Positions 1-12,649 of a DNA stretch of 64,000 nucleotides are shown in pieces. The position numbers and the translations under genes are program-made. The notes beneath the pieces are model-generated. The model saw nothing but the letters and a program-made list of their open reading frames with translations. It ran no database searches and was not told the origin of the DNA. Location: positions 43,573,095 to 43,637,094 of the forward strand of contig NC_087071.1 in NCBI RefSeq assembly GCF_963678635.1, given 5' to 3'. Source of the DNA: Symsagittifera roscoffensis. Taxonomy: Eukaryota > Xenacoelomorpha > Acoela > Convolutidae. How positions within the stretch are numbered: position 1 is the first letter of the stretch; each line of letters opens with the position of its first letter.

Positions 1-45
1 TTCTACAAAGAAAGGAAAGATTTACTCTATCACATAGCTGACGGG

Positions 46-1558
46 GTGGTAGCATGCAAGAGAAAAGATGAGGAGAAGATATTACACAAGCACAACCTCA
101 TCATATTACCACAATTGTATCAGACAGAGGTGCTGTTTAGATCGCACGATCAAATGGGGCACCAGGGGATAGACAAGGTGCAACAAATAATACTTCACAG
201 GTTCGATTGGCCAGGATTGAGGAAAGCTTGCGAGAGATGGGTGAATGCATGCCTGGCATGCCTGCAAGTGAAATACCCAAGGAAGATGAATTTCCCACTC
301 AAGTCGGCGGAAAGCTCAGAATTTAATGAAGTGGTTTCTGATAGACCATCAAAAGATCTGCACGACGGAGTCGGGGTATAACCAGATACTGGTTATAATA
401 GACCACTTCACAAAACTGGCAGAAGCGGTGCCGTGCCAAACAGCCTCGGCAGAGGAGACTTGTGACCACCTGATAACCCATTGGATATCGAGGTATGGTT
501 GTCCAATGACTTTTCAGTCAGACAACGGCAAGGCCTTTGTGGTGGATTTGATTAAAGAATTAATGAAGGGGTCACACATTTCTCAAGCACACTCAACGAC
601 TTACCATCCTCAGACCAACAGGCTGGTAGAGAGACAGAATAGAACGTTGGTGAATATGCTGAGGGTATACTGCTCAAGGTACATGACAGACTGGGATAAA
701 TATCTGCCGCAAGTCGTAGGGGCGTATAGCAGTACTTAACACTCAACAACGGGCATCAGTCCTTTCATGATGTTGACAGGCAGAGAGAGAGCAATGCCCC
801 TGACACTCTTTTACCCGGAATATGAAGAGAAGAGGACGTCGCCTCAAGCTTACGTGAAAGAAGCGATCAGGAGACAGCAGGAACTAAACGAGCTATGCAG
901 GAGGAACACTGCGCAAGCACAAATGAGACAGCGCAAGAAATATGATGAAAGGATGTTACAGGCAAAGCCATATGAGGTGGACCAGTACGTGTGGGTTTTC
1001 CAGAATGTCATACCGCCCAAAGGGACAAAGAAAATACTCAAGAAATGGAGAGGACCATTCATGGTAACGGAAGTACATCAACAAGGACGGTTCTACCGCT
1101 TGAGTACTGCGCGAGCAGCACATTATGATAATCTGAAGCCTCATGTCCCATCCCCAGAGGACTGGTGTATACCAAAGGACATGGAAGGACTCGAGTACCT
1201 ACTGGTGGAGCCAGCATGTGAAGTGAACGAAAAAGGCATCAGAGAGAAGAATGATGGCAATGAAAACTTGAGTTTGGATGACAATGAAAAAATAGAAGCG
1301 GACTCTGAAGCGGAATCTTTTGTGGAAGAAGACTGGAACGATCCGGAGCAAGGTGAGGTGCCGAAGTGGACAGAACCAGACTTATCAATACCAGCGGGGA
1401 CAAGGAGTGGCAATCGCAAACGGACAGGCATGAGGTACAACAGGTACGGAGACGATTTCCTGATCGATAAGATACAGCCCGATGACCTAAGCAAAGAGCT
1501 ACTAAGTGTGGGCGAACTAGCAGCTGATGACGAATGGCAAATCATCAATGATAATTAA
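46..1558 (+). mobile_element. Integrase region of element A
   Basis: Part of element A. An HHCC zinc module (H..GHQGIDKV, then C..CLAC..C) is followed by the catalytic core with VIIDHFTKLAEAVP, FQSDNGKAF and STTYHPQTN, and then a C-terminal part with KYDERMLQAKPYEV and KKWRGPFMV, typical of the Gypsy integrase tail. The family's job is to insert the DNA copy of the element into the host genome. An acidic, Glu/Asp-rich tail follows from about residue 160 of the last open stretch. Broken as part of the element. Confidence 0.88.
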
Positions 1559-1603
1559 GACTACTCACAGGAAGACCACTCGACACCAGAGCGGGAGACG
1601 GAT

Positions 1604-4600
1604 TTGGAACAGAGCGAGATAGAGAGGAGGGAGAATACGAACTTGAGGATATTAGAATGGATGCGCGATGTCAAGAACGGAGGCGACGAAGGACAATGCA
1701 TACAACAAGTTGACGTATCAGCGGGAAAGCACATGAAAACGGAAAATCACCTCTTCGGTTGGACAGCAACAGACAGGCCGCTAGAGATTCCACCAGACAA
1801 TATGAACCCAGCACCATCGACGGGGACGTCGATATATATTTTTGTCCGTGGAGTGGGGGTAGGACTTACCCACACCGAAAATTTGATGATAAAGAAACTC
1901 AGGGAAGTGAGAGAAACGAGCCGACTGGAACTAGATGGGGAGCCCCTGTCGATGGGAAAAACCCACTCGAGCATTGACATCTATTCATATAAGTGTGCTG
2001 CCGGGCTGAAGACGCTGCTAGTGCAGTACCTCCTGATGCAGAATCGACACCTGACTGGTGAGTAGAAGAATCCAAAGACGCGAGATGAATGGAGGAAAGT
2101 GAATGCGGGTATGCCTCTCTTGACATACCTGTGCCTGGTAATGAGATCGGACCCCATGGGGATAATCCGGGGGCTGGAGGAGGTCGTAACCTGCATTTAT
2201 GGACATCCGCGTTTCCAGACCCTCTGGTGACAACTTATCGCTACTCAGTGACCCACTTGAGCCTCATAAGTATACTGGATGGGACGATACTCAATTGGTG
2301 TCAGCAAGAGGTGCTGAGGGCACAAATGAGCAACACGGTGCTCTTCGGAAAAACGAAGGATGCAGAGTTGATGGTGTACAGTTTCCGAGGACAACTGCAG
2401 TGTAGGATGGGAGGTAAACGCGAAGGCCCCATCGAAACTTACGCCAAGTTCTGGAACCTAAATCCCCTGACGGCGAGTGGACAAGAGGTCTTGAGAGTTC
2501 CCGCATGGAAGAAGAGCTTCGAGTTGGTGAAGAGGGAGCTAGAGGCAATACTGGAGAAGGAAGTCCTACCAACAAGCATTCCAGAGTTCCCAACAGTGAG
2601 GAGAATGACCCTGGGAATGAACAGTTCCCTGGTTGTCCCGTCCCTGTTCGCGAGAGCAGCGGCTGAGGAGCAACAGAGGGAATTCACCGATGGCTGGGAT
2701 CCACTATTCATCGGCTACACTGCAGCAGTCTTTTTTCACACTAGCGATATAAAAATAAACTCATGGACGACTGAAGCAAACAAGATGAGAGGCTCGATGT
2801 CCCCGAAATTCGAGGTGCGAGAAGTCTTGAGAACACTTGAGCGGGCGGGTCTGGAGAACATGTTGCCGGTGTGGGATGATGGCAGGATGATCGTGGAGGA
2901 AGGACACATTGCACTAAAGGACGAGATGAAGTTTGCCACGAGAAGATACCGGGCACCTTACGGACTGGAGCAAGTGGAGATGAGACAGGAGGGGAAGGCG
3001 CTGGACGCAGCAGGCCCATTGTATGTGGCTCTGACAGAGTACAAGAAACCGGGTCCGACGACACCATCACCCCTCTCGGTGGGCACGCCTGAGGATAAAA
3101 GGAGCGGCCCTGTAGAAGATCGATTCAGGAGAATTCTTGAGAGAAGAAGAGTAGAATCAGGGCAGGAAAGCATGGACGAGACTCTCAGCGAGGCAGGAGG
3201 GGATATGGAAGTGGGAAACACGCCGGAGTCAAAACCATCAGAGGAGGAATTCACCACTCAAGAACTGTTGAAAGATCTGAGCGGAGAAAATTGGGCAGAC
3301 ACTGCTACGCCACCTCTGACCTCATCTCCCCGCAAGAATCTAGAATTACCACTGACGAGCGAGACTCCTAATATGGGAATGATATTCCTGAGCGCAGAAG
3401 GAAGGGAGAAGAACACCTTCGAGGGAAACAGGGATGTGTTCCTAGGCACTCTGGATGAGGACGCTTGACGAGAATTCTTGAGCGATTTCAATCAAGAAGT
3501 GAATAGCGAGATCACAATGGATGATTTCAAGGAAGAGCTGTGGGACACGGTGGCGAAGTTCGAAGAGCCTGTCCTGATGGGGACAGGTCTGGAGGAGAAA
3601 GCTAGAGGAGAACTGCTGAGCAAGATGGTCGAGTTGAGAAAGACATCACGGAAGACCAAAGAGGACGAATGTAAAGACAGCTCTACTCTGACACTAAAAA
3701 CTGTCAATAAAATAATTGAAGGTGTAAGGGGGGATAAGGTCGAAACTAGTAATATAATTAAAAGTACTAATATCCTTAAGGCTCGAGCAGGGGGAGGCAA
3801 GAGTTGGAAGGGTTGGATGGAGACAAAGAAGTCGAATCAGTGATGATAACGGCAACGCCCCCAAGTAAAGACGTGAGGTCTCGCAAGAGGAAGAGAGAGG
3901 TGGAGGGATTGGGTAGTCCTTCGGCGGATGCGGTCTCGGAGAAAAACTTGAGAGAGACGGCCCCCATGGTTCTGGCACGATGGAAGACAGCAGCCTACAA
4001 GAGTAGCTACGAACCAAGGAAACTGCTCGAGGTAGAAAGGGAGATGGAGATCCCCACCAGCTCGACAACGGAAGAAGACTTCAAGCCTCAGAGGACAAAA
4101 ATGAAACGAGGTTCGACGAGCGGGCAGACATGTGAAGTGGACGTCGGCAAAGAATGGGTCTCAAATGAACATCAGGCCGCTGGGAAGCAAGTGACTAGGC
4201 ACTCTGGATGAGGACGCTTGGCGAGAATTCTTGAGCGATTTCAATCAAGAAGTGAATAGCGAGATCACAATGGATGATTTCAAGGAAGAGCTGTGGGACA
4301 CGTTGGCGAAGTTCGGAGAGCCTGTCCTGATGGGGACAGGTCTGGAGGAGAAAGCTAGAGGAGAACTGCTGAGCAAGATGGTCGAGTTGAGAAAGACATC
4401 ACGGAAGACCAAAGAGGACGAATGTAAAGACAGCTCTACTCTGACACTAAAAACTGTCAATAAAATAATTGAAGGTGTAAGGGGGGATAAGGTCGAAACT
4501 AGTATTATAATTAAAAGTACTAATATCCTTAAGGCTCGAGCAGGGGGAGGCAAGAGTTGGAAGGGTTGGATGGAGACAAAGAAGTCGAATCAGTGATGAT

Positions 4601-7600
4601 AACGGCAACGCCCCCAAGTAAAGACGTGAGGTCTCGCAAGAGGAAGAGAGAGGTGGAGGGATTGGGTAGTCCTTCGGCGGATGCGGTCTCGGAGAAAAAC
4701 TTGAGAGAGAGGGCCCCCATGGTTCTGGCACGATGGAAGACAGCAGCCTACAAGAGTAGATACGAACCAAGGAAACTGCTCGAGGTAGAAAGGGAGATGG
4801 AGATCCCCACCAGCTCGACAACGGAAGAAGACTTCAAGCCTCAGAGGACAAAAATGAAACGAGGTTCGACGAGCGGGCAGACATGGGAAGTGGACGTCGG
4901 CAAAGAATGGGTCTCAAATGAACATCAGGCCACTGTGAAGGAAGTGACTAGCGATCCTCTTGAGACGAATAAAACGAGGAACACCTCCCGACCGTGGTGG
5001 GTGGCCCTGGAAACATTGAAAGAATTGGAAGTTTGCCTAAAGAAGCTCGACAGTGGAGTGTCACGCAAACGACGCAACTGGGCTACCCAGCAGAGGGCTG
5101 ATATCAACAAATTGGAATTGGGGAGCCAACTGAAGAGAACTTGGCAGAACTTGTTGAGGAATCATTTTGAAGAAGCGATGAGAACATCCTCATCGGCATC
5201 GCCGTTGATGGCGAATCCCTTCATTAGAACCGCAGGACAACTGATGTTCGCGTGGAGCCTGGTGGGAATAGAGTTAGAGACACTGACGTCGTATGATAAG
5301 TTGAAATTGGGAGGCAAGAATCTAGAGTTGTATCAAGTGCTGATGCAACATGTTGCCAGGGATAACTCAGGCTTGAGTCTGGCAAGGAGGAAAGATGCTA
5401 CCTGTTTCTTAAGGTAGATAATGTCGATGATGACTGATAGTACCATCCTAGCAGGTCACCAAAGAGCAATCGGAAGCAAGACGGTGGAAAGGAGAGTCTC
5501 AGCAGTCATCTTGAACGTATACCAGAGTACTGGGATAGAAAAGGAGGATGGTTCCAGGCAGTCTCTAGAGAGCCACAGGAAGTTAGATGAGGTACGGAGA
5601 TTTTACAACAAAAAATTCGAGGAGAAACTCGACGTGCACCGTAACTTGGCCTCGTCAGGAGAGTACTTGAAACCCAATAAAAAGGGAGAGTACCAGTATG
5701 TGTCTGGAGTGATGGGGATGGCATACAACCCTTTCCTGGACTCGGAAGCCGGAGGCGCTCACAGGAATTATGAGGTGGCGGAGCTGCTAAAGTTCTGGAC
5801 AGAGAAGATAGTGAAGATAGACACTGTAGAGAGAGAGAGAGAGACCTAGATTAGGTTTGATGCTCGAGAAGGCACCAGAAGTAATAAGTGTGTCGTGCTC
5901 AAGTAAAAGAGTCGAACTGAAGATGGGTAACGGAATTGGCATGTTGGTCACGAATCTGGGAGTGGTGTGGAAATTGTTGAGGCCCTCCTGGTGTCCACAT
6001 CTCCATGCGAGCCTGATCGAGGAAGTCACGGAGCGAGTGAGATTAGCACCAGCAGAGGATGAAGATCTGGCGACATTGAGTATAGTGCATAGACTGATCC
6101 TGCCTCAGGTGAAGGAGTCAAGTGAAGTGACGAGTAGACCAGGGTCGGTGAAGAAAATGGAGCCGGGCAGTTGTCTTGATTCGACGTGTGGAAATGGCGA
6201 GCACACCTGTTATGGACGGTCATGCGTCAGGATACAGTCCTTCCAGAAAGAAGACCTAGTCACCTGGTTTGAAGACATTGCCGAAAGGGAGAAGAGTGAA
6301 ATACAGATCGTGGCTGAGTGTTACGCGAGTACCACGGTGAACCTAGCAACAGCTCTGGGATTCTTCTCAAGAATGTGCAGTCTCCAGTCAATGGAGAGGC
6401 TAGAGTCAGAACACCACTTGGTGACCGCGTTGAGTGTGGAGTCGTGGCCCGGGGTGCTGCAAGTAACCCAGAAACACATCAAGAGCTGGAAGGTTGGACT
6501 TGAAGCTGAAATGGGATTTCCCATGAGCGAAGCCTATAGTCTGCCTCTAAATGCGAAGTCCTTAGTAGGGTCAGTGATGGCCAACCTATGTGGTAGCCAC
6601 TATCCATTGCACATGGCGATGGTGGAGGTATCCAACCAAAGGGTACTAATAGACCAGGCCTTCTCAGTGCCCAAATGCGTAAGACTGGCTCGGATGTCGC
6701 ATCACTCACACAAGTTGTTGAGGAAAATCCAAGGGACAGTGCCGAAAGAACAGAGGGACGACTTGAGTGAAATCTGGGGGGAAGAACTTCTGGGTTTGGA
6801 AGGTGAAAACACAAGTGACCACGAGAGACAAAACGTGATCGGGAAACCTATGATTGGTGCTCCAAACCTGGAAGAGATCGACGCGATACACGAGAAAATG
6901 ATGGAACTTGAGCCTCTCTTAGAAGCCTCGGGAGAACGCAATCTTAGGAGCATCGAACTCACAAATGGGAATTGTCCATGCCACTGTCTGGCACAAACAG
7001 TGTGGTACCCGGATCACGCGAATCTCTGCCTGATCTGGGATGTGGAGGAAATCAGGTCGTTGGGACTGCCCGATCATCAGTAAAAGGTGACCATCTTGGT
7101 GGTGAGCACGATGCTGGCCCTACGATGGATTGAAGAAAATGTAGCAAGGTATCGGGAATCGAAGACGCCGACGGCAGAGTCGATTTACGCGATAGATTAC
7201 AGCAGGAGAATTGAGCTGTTTGAGACCGCATGCAAGGTGTTCGCCATACCAATGGAAGTCAGACACGTATGGTGTCGCTTAAGGTTCTTTCCCTGGTTTC
7301 GAGCGACGTTAACGTCCTGGTTATACATGGTAACGAAGGATCATATGAGGAAGTATCAAAAGGAAAATCGACTGTTCCAGGCCAAAATAGGACCGTAGGC
7401 CTTCAAGAGACCTCTGCTGACCCATCGAAATGCGATCACGACGGGGTGGAAAAGAGTTGACAGAGTATCCAGAAACAACACCAGAGCGAGGGAGTCGATA
7501 CTAGAGGAAGACCTGGCGAAGAATGTGAGCCTGAGTCTTCACAATTCCTTCTGTTTGAACCGAGAGTCGACGGTGAAGAGTTTACCCAATCAAGCGAAGA

Positions 7601-7758
7601 GATTGCAGGAGCAAAGGAAGTGGATGCGATCCTATGGACAGCTGAAGGCTTGGGAGGAGATCGTGATCAGCTCCGATGATGAAGAGGCACTATTGAAACA
7701 GATCACGGTGTCAAATACATCTGGGTCTGGTACCTCGAAGGCGAAGAACGCGGGGTGA
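1604..7758 (+). mobile_element. Long post-integrase coding region of element A, function unknown
   Basis: About 6 kb of mostly open plus-strand coding sequence lies between the integrase and the 3' LTR, where many Gypsy elements have nothing and some have an env gene. I see no signal peptide, no membrane anchor and no fusion-protein pattern, so env is not supported. The predicted protein is rich in charged residues with Glu/Ser/Pro-rich stretches. One part is Cys/His-containing (CPCHC near 6,972-6,986), which could bind metal. I do not recognise a family. It is in line with the pol reading and ends just before the polypurine tract, so it belongs to the element. Broken in a few places. Confidence 0.6.
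3443..4950 (+). repeat. Tandem duplication of about 753 bp inside element A
   Basis: The stretch starting CACTCTGGATGAGGACGCTT near 3,447 starts again near 4,200, and the two copies run side by side with only scattered differences. The spacing between matching positions is 753 bp, a multiple of three. The second copy continues into the downstream coding sequence while the first runs directly into the second. High identity means the duplication is recent compared with the element itself. Confidence 0.9.
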
Positions 7759-7814
7759 GCCGGTGGCTCAAAAGGGAATTCTAGAGTCTTGAGTCTTTAG
7801 AAGGAAGGGGGCTC

Positions 7815-9942
7815 GAGGGTGAACTCGGATGAAATCTGGGTTCACCAAAAAGAAATTTTAACAAATTTGATATTGTTATTAATATGTTATATCTATTATA
7901 TAAATCAAAACGCTGCATGACAATTTCCTGATTGACTAGGATAAAAGAAATTTTAAATTACTAGCTTAAAAAGCAAAAATTCACAGGTGCAGGTGTGTGC
8001 AGATTTTGATTGCTGTTTAGCGATAGTGTGAAAATTTTACATGGTTGTGAATTTAGGGATGTAGATAAACTTAAGTCTGCTGCAAACTTCTGTAAATGAC
8101 CACTGGCACTTTATCTTGAGTAACACTCGGGTTTCTGGAGATTCACTGACAGCCGGCAGCACGCGATGAGGACATCGATCTTGAGTCCGGGGAGTATAAG
8201 CCAGTCGGTCATATCTAGAAGTTTGACCTTGAGGGACACGAATATACGTGATTTTGGAGTGAAGTTTTAATTTTTCAAAAACTCGAATGGAGCCTGTCAT
8301 GCTCAATTTTCTCGCGACAACTGAAAACATCAAATAAGAAATGAGAACGACCGAATTTACAATTGCGGGAAAGTTGTCAAACATATACAGTGGGAAATTG
8401 CTATTCGCAATTTCCATCGTAGAAAACTAGAGTAGAGCTGTCCTATCTTATATAGGAGACAGAACAAATACCATAGCAGAGCTAAAATCAACTGGACCAG
8501 TGTGAACCTTCAACGGAAAGGCGGACAAGTGAAGTCTCCCAATGGTCCAGATCCAAAACTATATTCTTGAGTTAAAACTTGCTTCCTTTGATTGGAACTC
8601 ATCGTTGGAAAACTTCTTGAGTTTTATTTGATTATATTTATGCCAGAGTCTTTAATTAATTTAATTACTCCGTGTCTCAAGCGTGCTGCTATGTGAGTAC
8701 CAAATTTAGTTTTCTCGAGTGTGTTTTATGATTGTTATATTGAGATAAGGCGAGTTTTAGGTGGATCCATCTGAAATGGGTCAAAGTTCCACTGTCTAAT
8801 AAAAAGTAACTTAACGGATTGTTCCGACCCTGTTTTTAACGGCGTTCGTGTATTTTGGGTATCTCGAGATCTAAGTATGGGAACGTTCTTATTTTTTAGA
8901 GTGTGGGGATATTTTGGTAGTAGCCTTTAAGCTGTAACGGGTTCTAGTCTCATGTCGCAAGCGAACCGAATTGGCTCCGACCGTTTTTGAGGTAGAAAAA
9001 CACAAGAGATAGTGTCCCTGACTCTTGAGCCAATGGTTATAGGGCCTATTTTTCTTAAGCCTCATATGTGACCGAAGTAGGCAACTGTTACATAGTGTTT
9101 TTATGGTGCTCCTGGGTGTTTTTACGACATCATGACTACGGAGTCGAACCCACTTGACACAGCTCCGGGCTGCATGCCCATTCTAGAGTACCGGTGGTAC
9201 GGTTCAGCGGGAACGTGTAAACTTTCCGGTTGTACCCTGGTAGCTTTTTAAGAAAACTTGAGAAAACTTCCTGGTACGCCCTCCGAACGAGGCCTAGCTA
9301 ACCGAGTAAGGGGGGGGGGGGGGGTAACTAGGGGGACAAAAACACGAGCAAAAAGACAAAAAGCGAAACAAAAACAAGAAAAAAGTATAGAAAAAGGAAC
9401 AAAAACCATAAAACAAAAAAGACAGTGACTTGGATACCAGATTAGTTGGATCAAACCTTTATATTAGTTAAATAGTATACCCATACTGTTTTATAAGACC
9501 GATCGTTTCGATCAATCTAGCAATCTAAACCAGTGACTTCAATAAGGTGCCCAAGTGGGGGGCGTTGTTAAGGGTTTTCAGATAGCTTGCAACCTAGCCG
9601 GACCTCTAGGAGACTTGACTGGAAGAGGTGACCAGCCGAGTGGGAAAGTGGTTCACAAGGACAAAACCGGACCACTAGGAGACTTGACTGGAAGAGGTGA
9701 CCAGCCGAGTGGGAAAGTGGTTCACAAGGACTGAGCTGAACCACTAGGAAACTTGACTGGAAGATGTGACCAGCCAAGTGGGAAGGTGGTGATGGTGTCA
9801 AGTGCAGTGCACGTCAAGGAGACAACCAGCACGGGATCGCTACAACAAGAAGAGGACGCACAGGTGTGTTCTCAAGTTGGGCAAACGGGTATCGTTAAAA
9901 TCCACATTACATTGTAGGAAATAAGTGTAAAATTGGATGTTA
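7815..9942 (+). mobile_element. 3' LTR of element A (approximate bounds)
   Basis: Non-coding sequence after the polypurine tract. It matches, in the same order and orientation, a second copy at about 59,400-61,030: shared blocks include CAATTTTCTCGCGACAACTG, TTGGACCAG..CCAATGGTCC, GGCGAGTTTTAGGTGGATCC and CATGTCGCAAGCGAACCGAA. Being found both after one element's coding region and before another's internal region identifies it as an LTR. At about 2.1 kb it is long for a Gypsy LTR. The exact ends are inferred: start after the purine tract, end at the abrupt junction with element B. A run of 15 or so G lies near 9,310-9,324. Confidence 0.75.
9596..9800 (+). repeat. Three tandem 69-bp repeats in the LTR
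   Basis: The motif AGGAGACTTGACTGGAAGAG with GTGACCAGCCGAGTGGGAAA occurs three times with starts at about 9,608, 9,677 and 9,746, an exact 69-bp period. The related LTR near 60,830 carries the motif once, so the triplication is a feature of this copy or subfamily. Confidence 0.9.
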
Positions 9943-11341
9943 CATTCAAAGGACGTTGCTCGGAGCAGACTCCGTAGTACACACTTCCAGATTGAGAGCC
10001 TTCGATATAAAAAAAAGAAGGACGGCAAAGTTCTCCGAATCGATGGATCAGTGCTTCGTGGGCAATCATCGAGTGATAGTGAGAATGCCTAAGGAAATGT
10101 GGTTCAGAGGAATGGAAATCAAAGAAGTAGGAGAAAAGAGGCGAAACGCCAAAGAAACGAAAGCTCACTTGGAAGCTATGCTTTTGCTAACGAAGCCAGA
10201 GCCATGCAAGTGGCTCTATTTGACTCCGCGAAAAGCAGCATTGGGCATGGACACTTTCAAGCGAGGCCCTGCGATGATCACGAAGAGTCACGCCTATCTG
10301 AGTAAAAGTGTTGAACTAAGCGGAAAATGCAGAAGAAAAATCGGTCGTAATCATAGACAAGATCGGCTAGTTAACACTAGAGGCATTTGGACGCAGAATG
10401 TGAGGGGAGAAGAAGGTTCGAGAGGACGGATAGCAAGTTAGAAGGGTTGGGAGCAAGATGGATTGCGTCCTTCCTGGCGAAAGTCTACTCGCCACACTCT
10501 TGCTACCTGATAAGTGAATTCCTCGAAGTAGTCACGGAATTTTCTATTGTAGTGATTGTGGGATTGTTCGTGACGTTTGGATTAAAAAGATTTGTGAAAG
10601 GACGGCAGTAGTGCGCGCCGAAGGAACACAGAAAATTCGACTAGAGGGACTGCTAAAAAAAATTGTAATCACGCATGTGAATTTGGGAGGGTTGTTATAA
10701 TTAACCCGCTATCCCGAAAATATGAGAGAAAATGTGAAAAAGTTCGACACGAAACGATCCACGGATCGACATGAATTGCTCCACTGAGTTTGAGTCGACG
10801 ATATATGGTCCAGCAATGGCAGTTGCGTTCCCTGATGTTAAATTTGAAGCCTACAGAAAGACGGTGTTGCACCTGAAGCTCTTTTGAGCAGTGGAAGGGA
10901 TCAAACTCAATTGTCGTGCGCAAAATGTGCTACGCGCGTTGCTGAGCGAGATTTCGCTGTTCGCGAAAATAGCAGAGCCAGATATGATAGCAGTAAACAT
11001 CAATGATTCAATAAAGTTTTCCGTGACTGAATGCACGAAGTGTAAAGAGGGCTTTTCAAAGTGTTCCCAAAACTCTTGAAATTGAGGCCCTTCAACAAAA
11101 CGATTGGCGAGATATTTAAAATTCCTTGTCTAATTGTCTGGTGCCAGAAAATGAGGAAAAAAACGAAGACTGGTGCTAGTTGGAAAGCTACCAGAAAAAA
11201 ATACCCGAATTCCTTTTAATTCAAAGGACGTTGCTCGGAGCAGACTCCGTAGTACACAATCTCAGGTTGAGAGCCTTCGAAATAAAAAAAAGAAAGACGG
11301 CAAAGTTCTCCGAATCGATGGATCAGTGCTTCGTGGGCAAA
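9943..11341 (+). repeat. About 120-bp direct repeat pair inside element B
   Basis: The block beginning TTCAAAGGACGTTGCTCGGA at 9,943 (to about 10,064) recurs at 11,219-11,341 with few differences. The copies are about 1.28 kb apart in the same orientation. The first copy starts exactly at the junction with the upstream LTR, so the repeat may mark an edge of the inserted piece. Confidence 0.85.
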
Positions 11342-12046
11342 AACGCTGCTGTGGACGAATACGAGGTTGGAACAGAGCCGTTGGAAAGGACGACTGAACC
11401 AGCGGAAGGTGAAACTTCCACGCTGAAACTTCTCTCAGCCTTCATGAACCAAAGCGGTATTTTGCCGGAGAGCCGATCGCTCTCCTGGCAAGTTTAAAAC
11501 CACTGCAATAAAATTTTCAATTGAGAGGAATAGAAGGCGCATGGTGAGTACCTTTCTTGAGAACCTTGTCAGAAGAAGAGTGGGAGGTTCACCACAGGGA
11601 TCATGAAAAACAACAGGCTGTAATATGGACAGAGCTGCTTTCATGGAAGATGTCTGGACAGTAGTGTAGTGATACGTGACCCAGTCGATGCTGAAAACAG
11701 ATTTCAGCAGACAATTGGCGCGAGAGATTCTTGATAGATTGGACAATTGTGAAGGGAGAATGAGCGAATTGTTGATTGATTTCGCCACTGATGAAAGTGA
11801 AGTTAACTATCCGACCAAGGCAATGCAACAGGAAGGCTGCGATGAAGTCGTATAGTTGTCCGGAACTCGAACACTGACAATGCGATCGAAAATGCAGATC
11901 GACAAAATTAACGACATGAAAACGAAACTGGGTACAAAAGTGATGTTTAGACGAAAGTAGATACTGAAATCTCAGCAAAAGGTGTCAACTCAGGCAAACA
12001 AAAGATGTTCGAATATATCAAGGATATGGTGTAGGGCGCTGAAAGA

Positions 12047-12593
12047 TTGCCTGGTACGTTCAAAAAGATGATCGAAGTAACAATGGTGCCACTCATTGTC
12101 ATGGCAGGAAAAAGATCAGCCAGTTACAAGGTACACATTGGATACGAAGCAGATGTGACTGCACATCTGCTGGACACCGATGGAAAGAAGGTAACAGAAC
12201 TTTTAGATAAAGGTGCAGTAGTCAGTGTAATGCCGACGATAAAGACATGGACACGAATGGGCTTCACCAGGAAAGACTTGATACCGAATTTAAGATTGGC
12301 AGCCGCCAACCGTGGAGCGAGCTACATTGCCGGTAGAACACCAATAACAATTTTTCTTTCACATGGTAGGACAGAATCTATGGATGAGTTTCCTTGTAGT
12401 GGAGAAGCTGGAAGATTCGGATCAGTTCATTTTGGGTCAAGACTTCGTCAGGAATTTTGATATGAGGGTCGACCTTAATGATGGACTGATAAATATTAGG
12501 AACCCAGACAGGGAGTATGTTAAGCGACCGGTAAACAGAATTTTAACTGATGAGAAAACTTGCCAACTTTTTCAGACAGAAAAGTTAAACTAA
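12047..12593 (+). mobile_element. Aspartic protease region of element B
   Basis: Recognised by the flap-and-core wording of retroelement proteases: GAVVSVMP, NLRLAAANRG, then DSDQFILGQDFVRNFD, the characteristic C-terminal ILG..F strand. The family cleaves the element polyprotein. It sits upstream of the reverse transcriptase, as expected in Gypsy elements. Part of a broken element. Confidence 0.75.
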
Positions 12594-12649
12594 ACCCTCG
12601 ACAGACAGTGGTAGCATTTTTTAGGATGAGAAATTTATACTCATTGACT

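Larger units (their letters stand above)
1..9942 (+). mobile_element. LTR retroelement A, Ty3/Gypsy-like, 3' portion
   Basis: The window opens inside the pol gene of an LTR retrotransposon read on the plus strand. In order it shows an integrase, a very long extra coding region, a polypurine tract (about 7,800-7,812) and a long 3' LTR. The 5' part lies outside the window. The integrase core wording and its zinc-binding HHCC module are of the Ty3/Gypsy type. The copy is broken, with a handful of breaks, but long open stretches survive, so it is much younger than element B. No 5' LTR is visible, so the age cannot be dated from an LTR pair. Confidence 0.88.

Noticed and set aside
9121-9170. Possible tRNA-like GGAGTCGAACCC word
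   Set aside because: No acceptor stem, D-loop or anticodon arm could be folded around it, and it lies within the LTR.
9309-9324. G-run as a quadruplex or telomere-like feature
   Set aside because: A single homopolymer run, with no repeated G-tracts of a telomere motif nearby. Its length may also be a sequencing effect.
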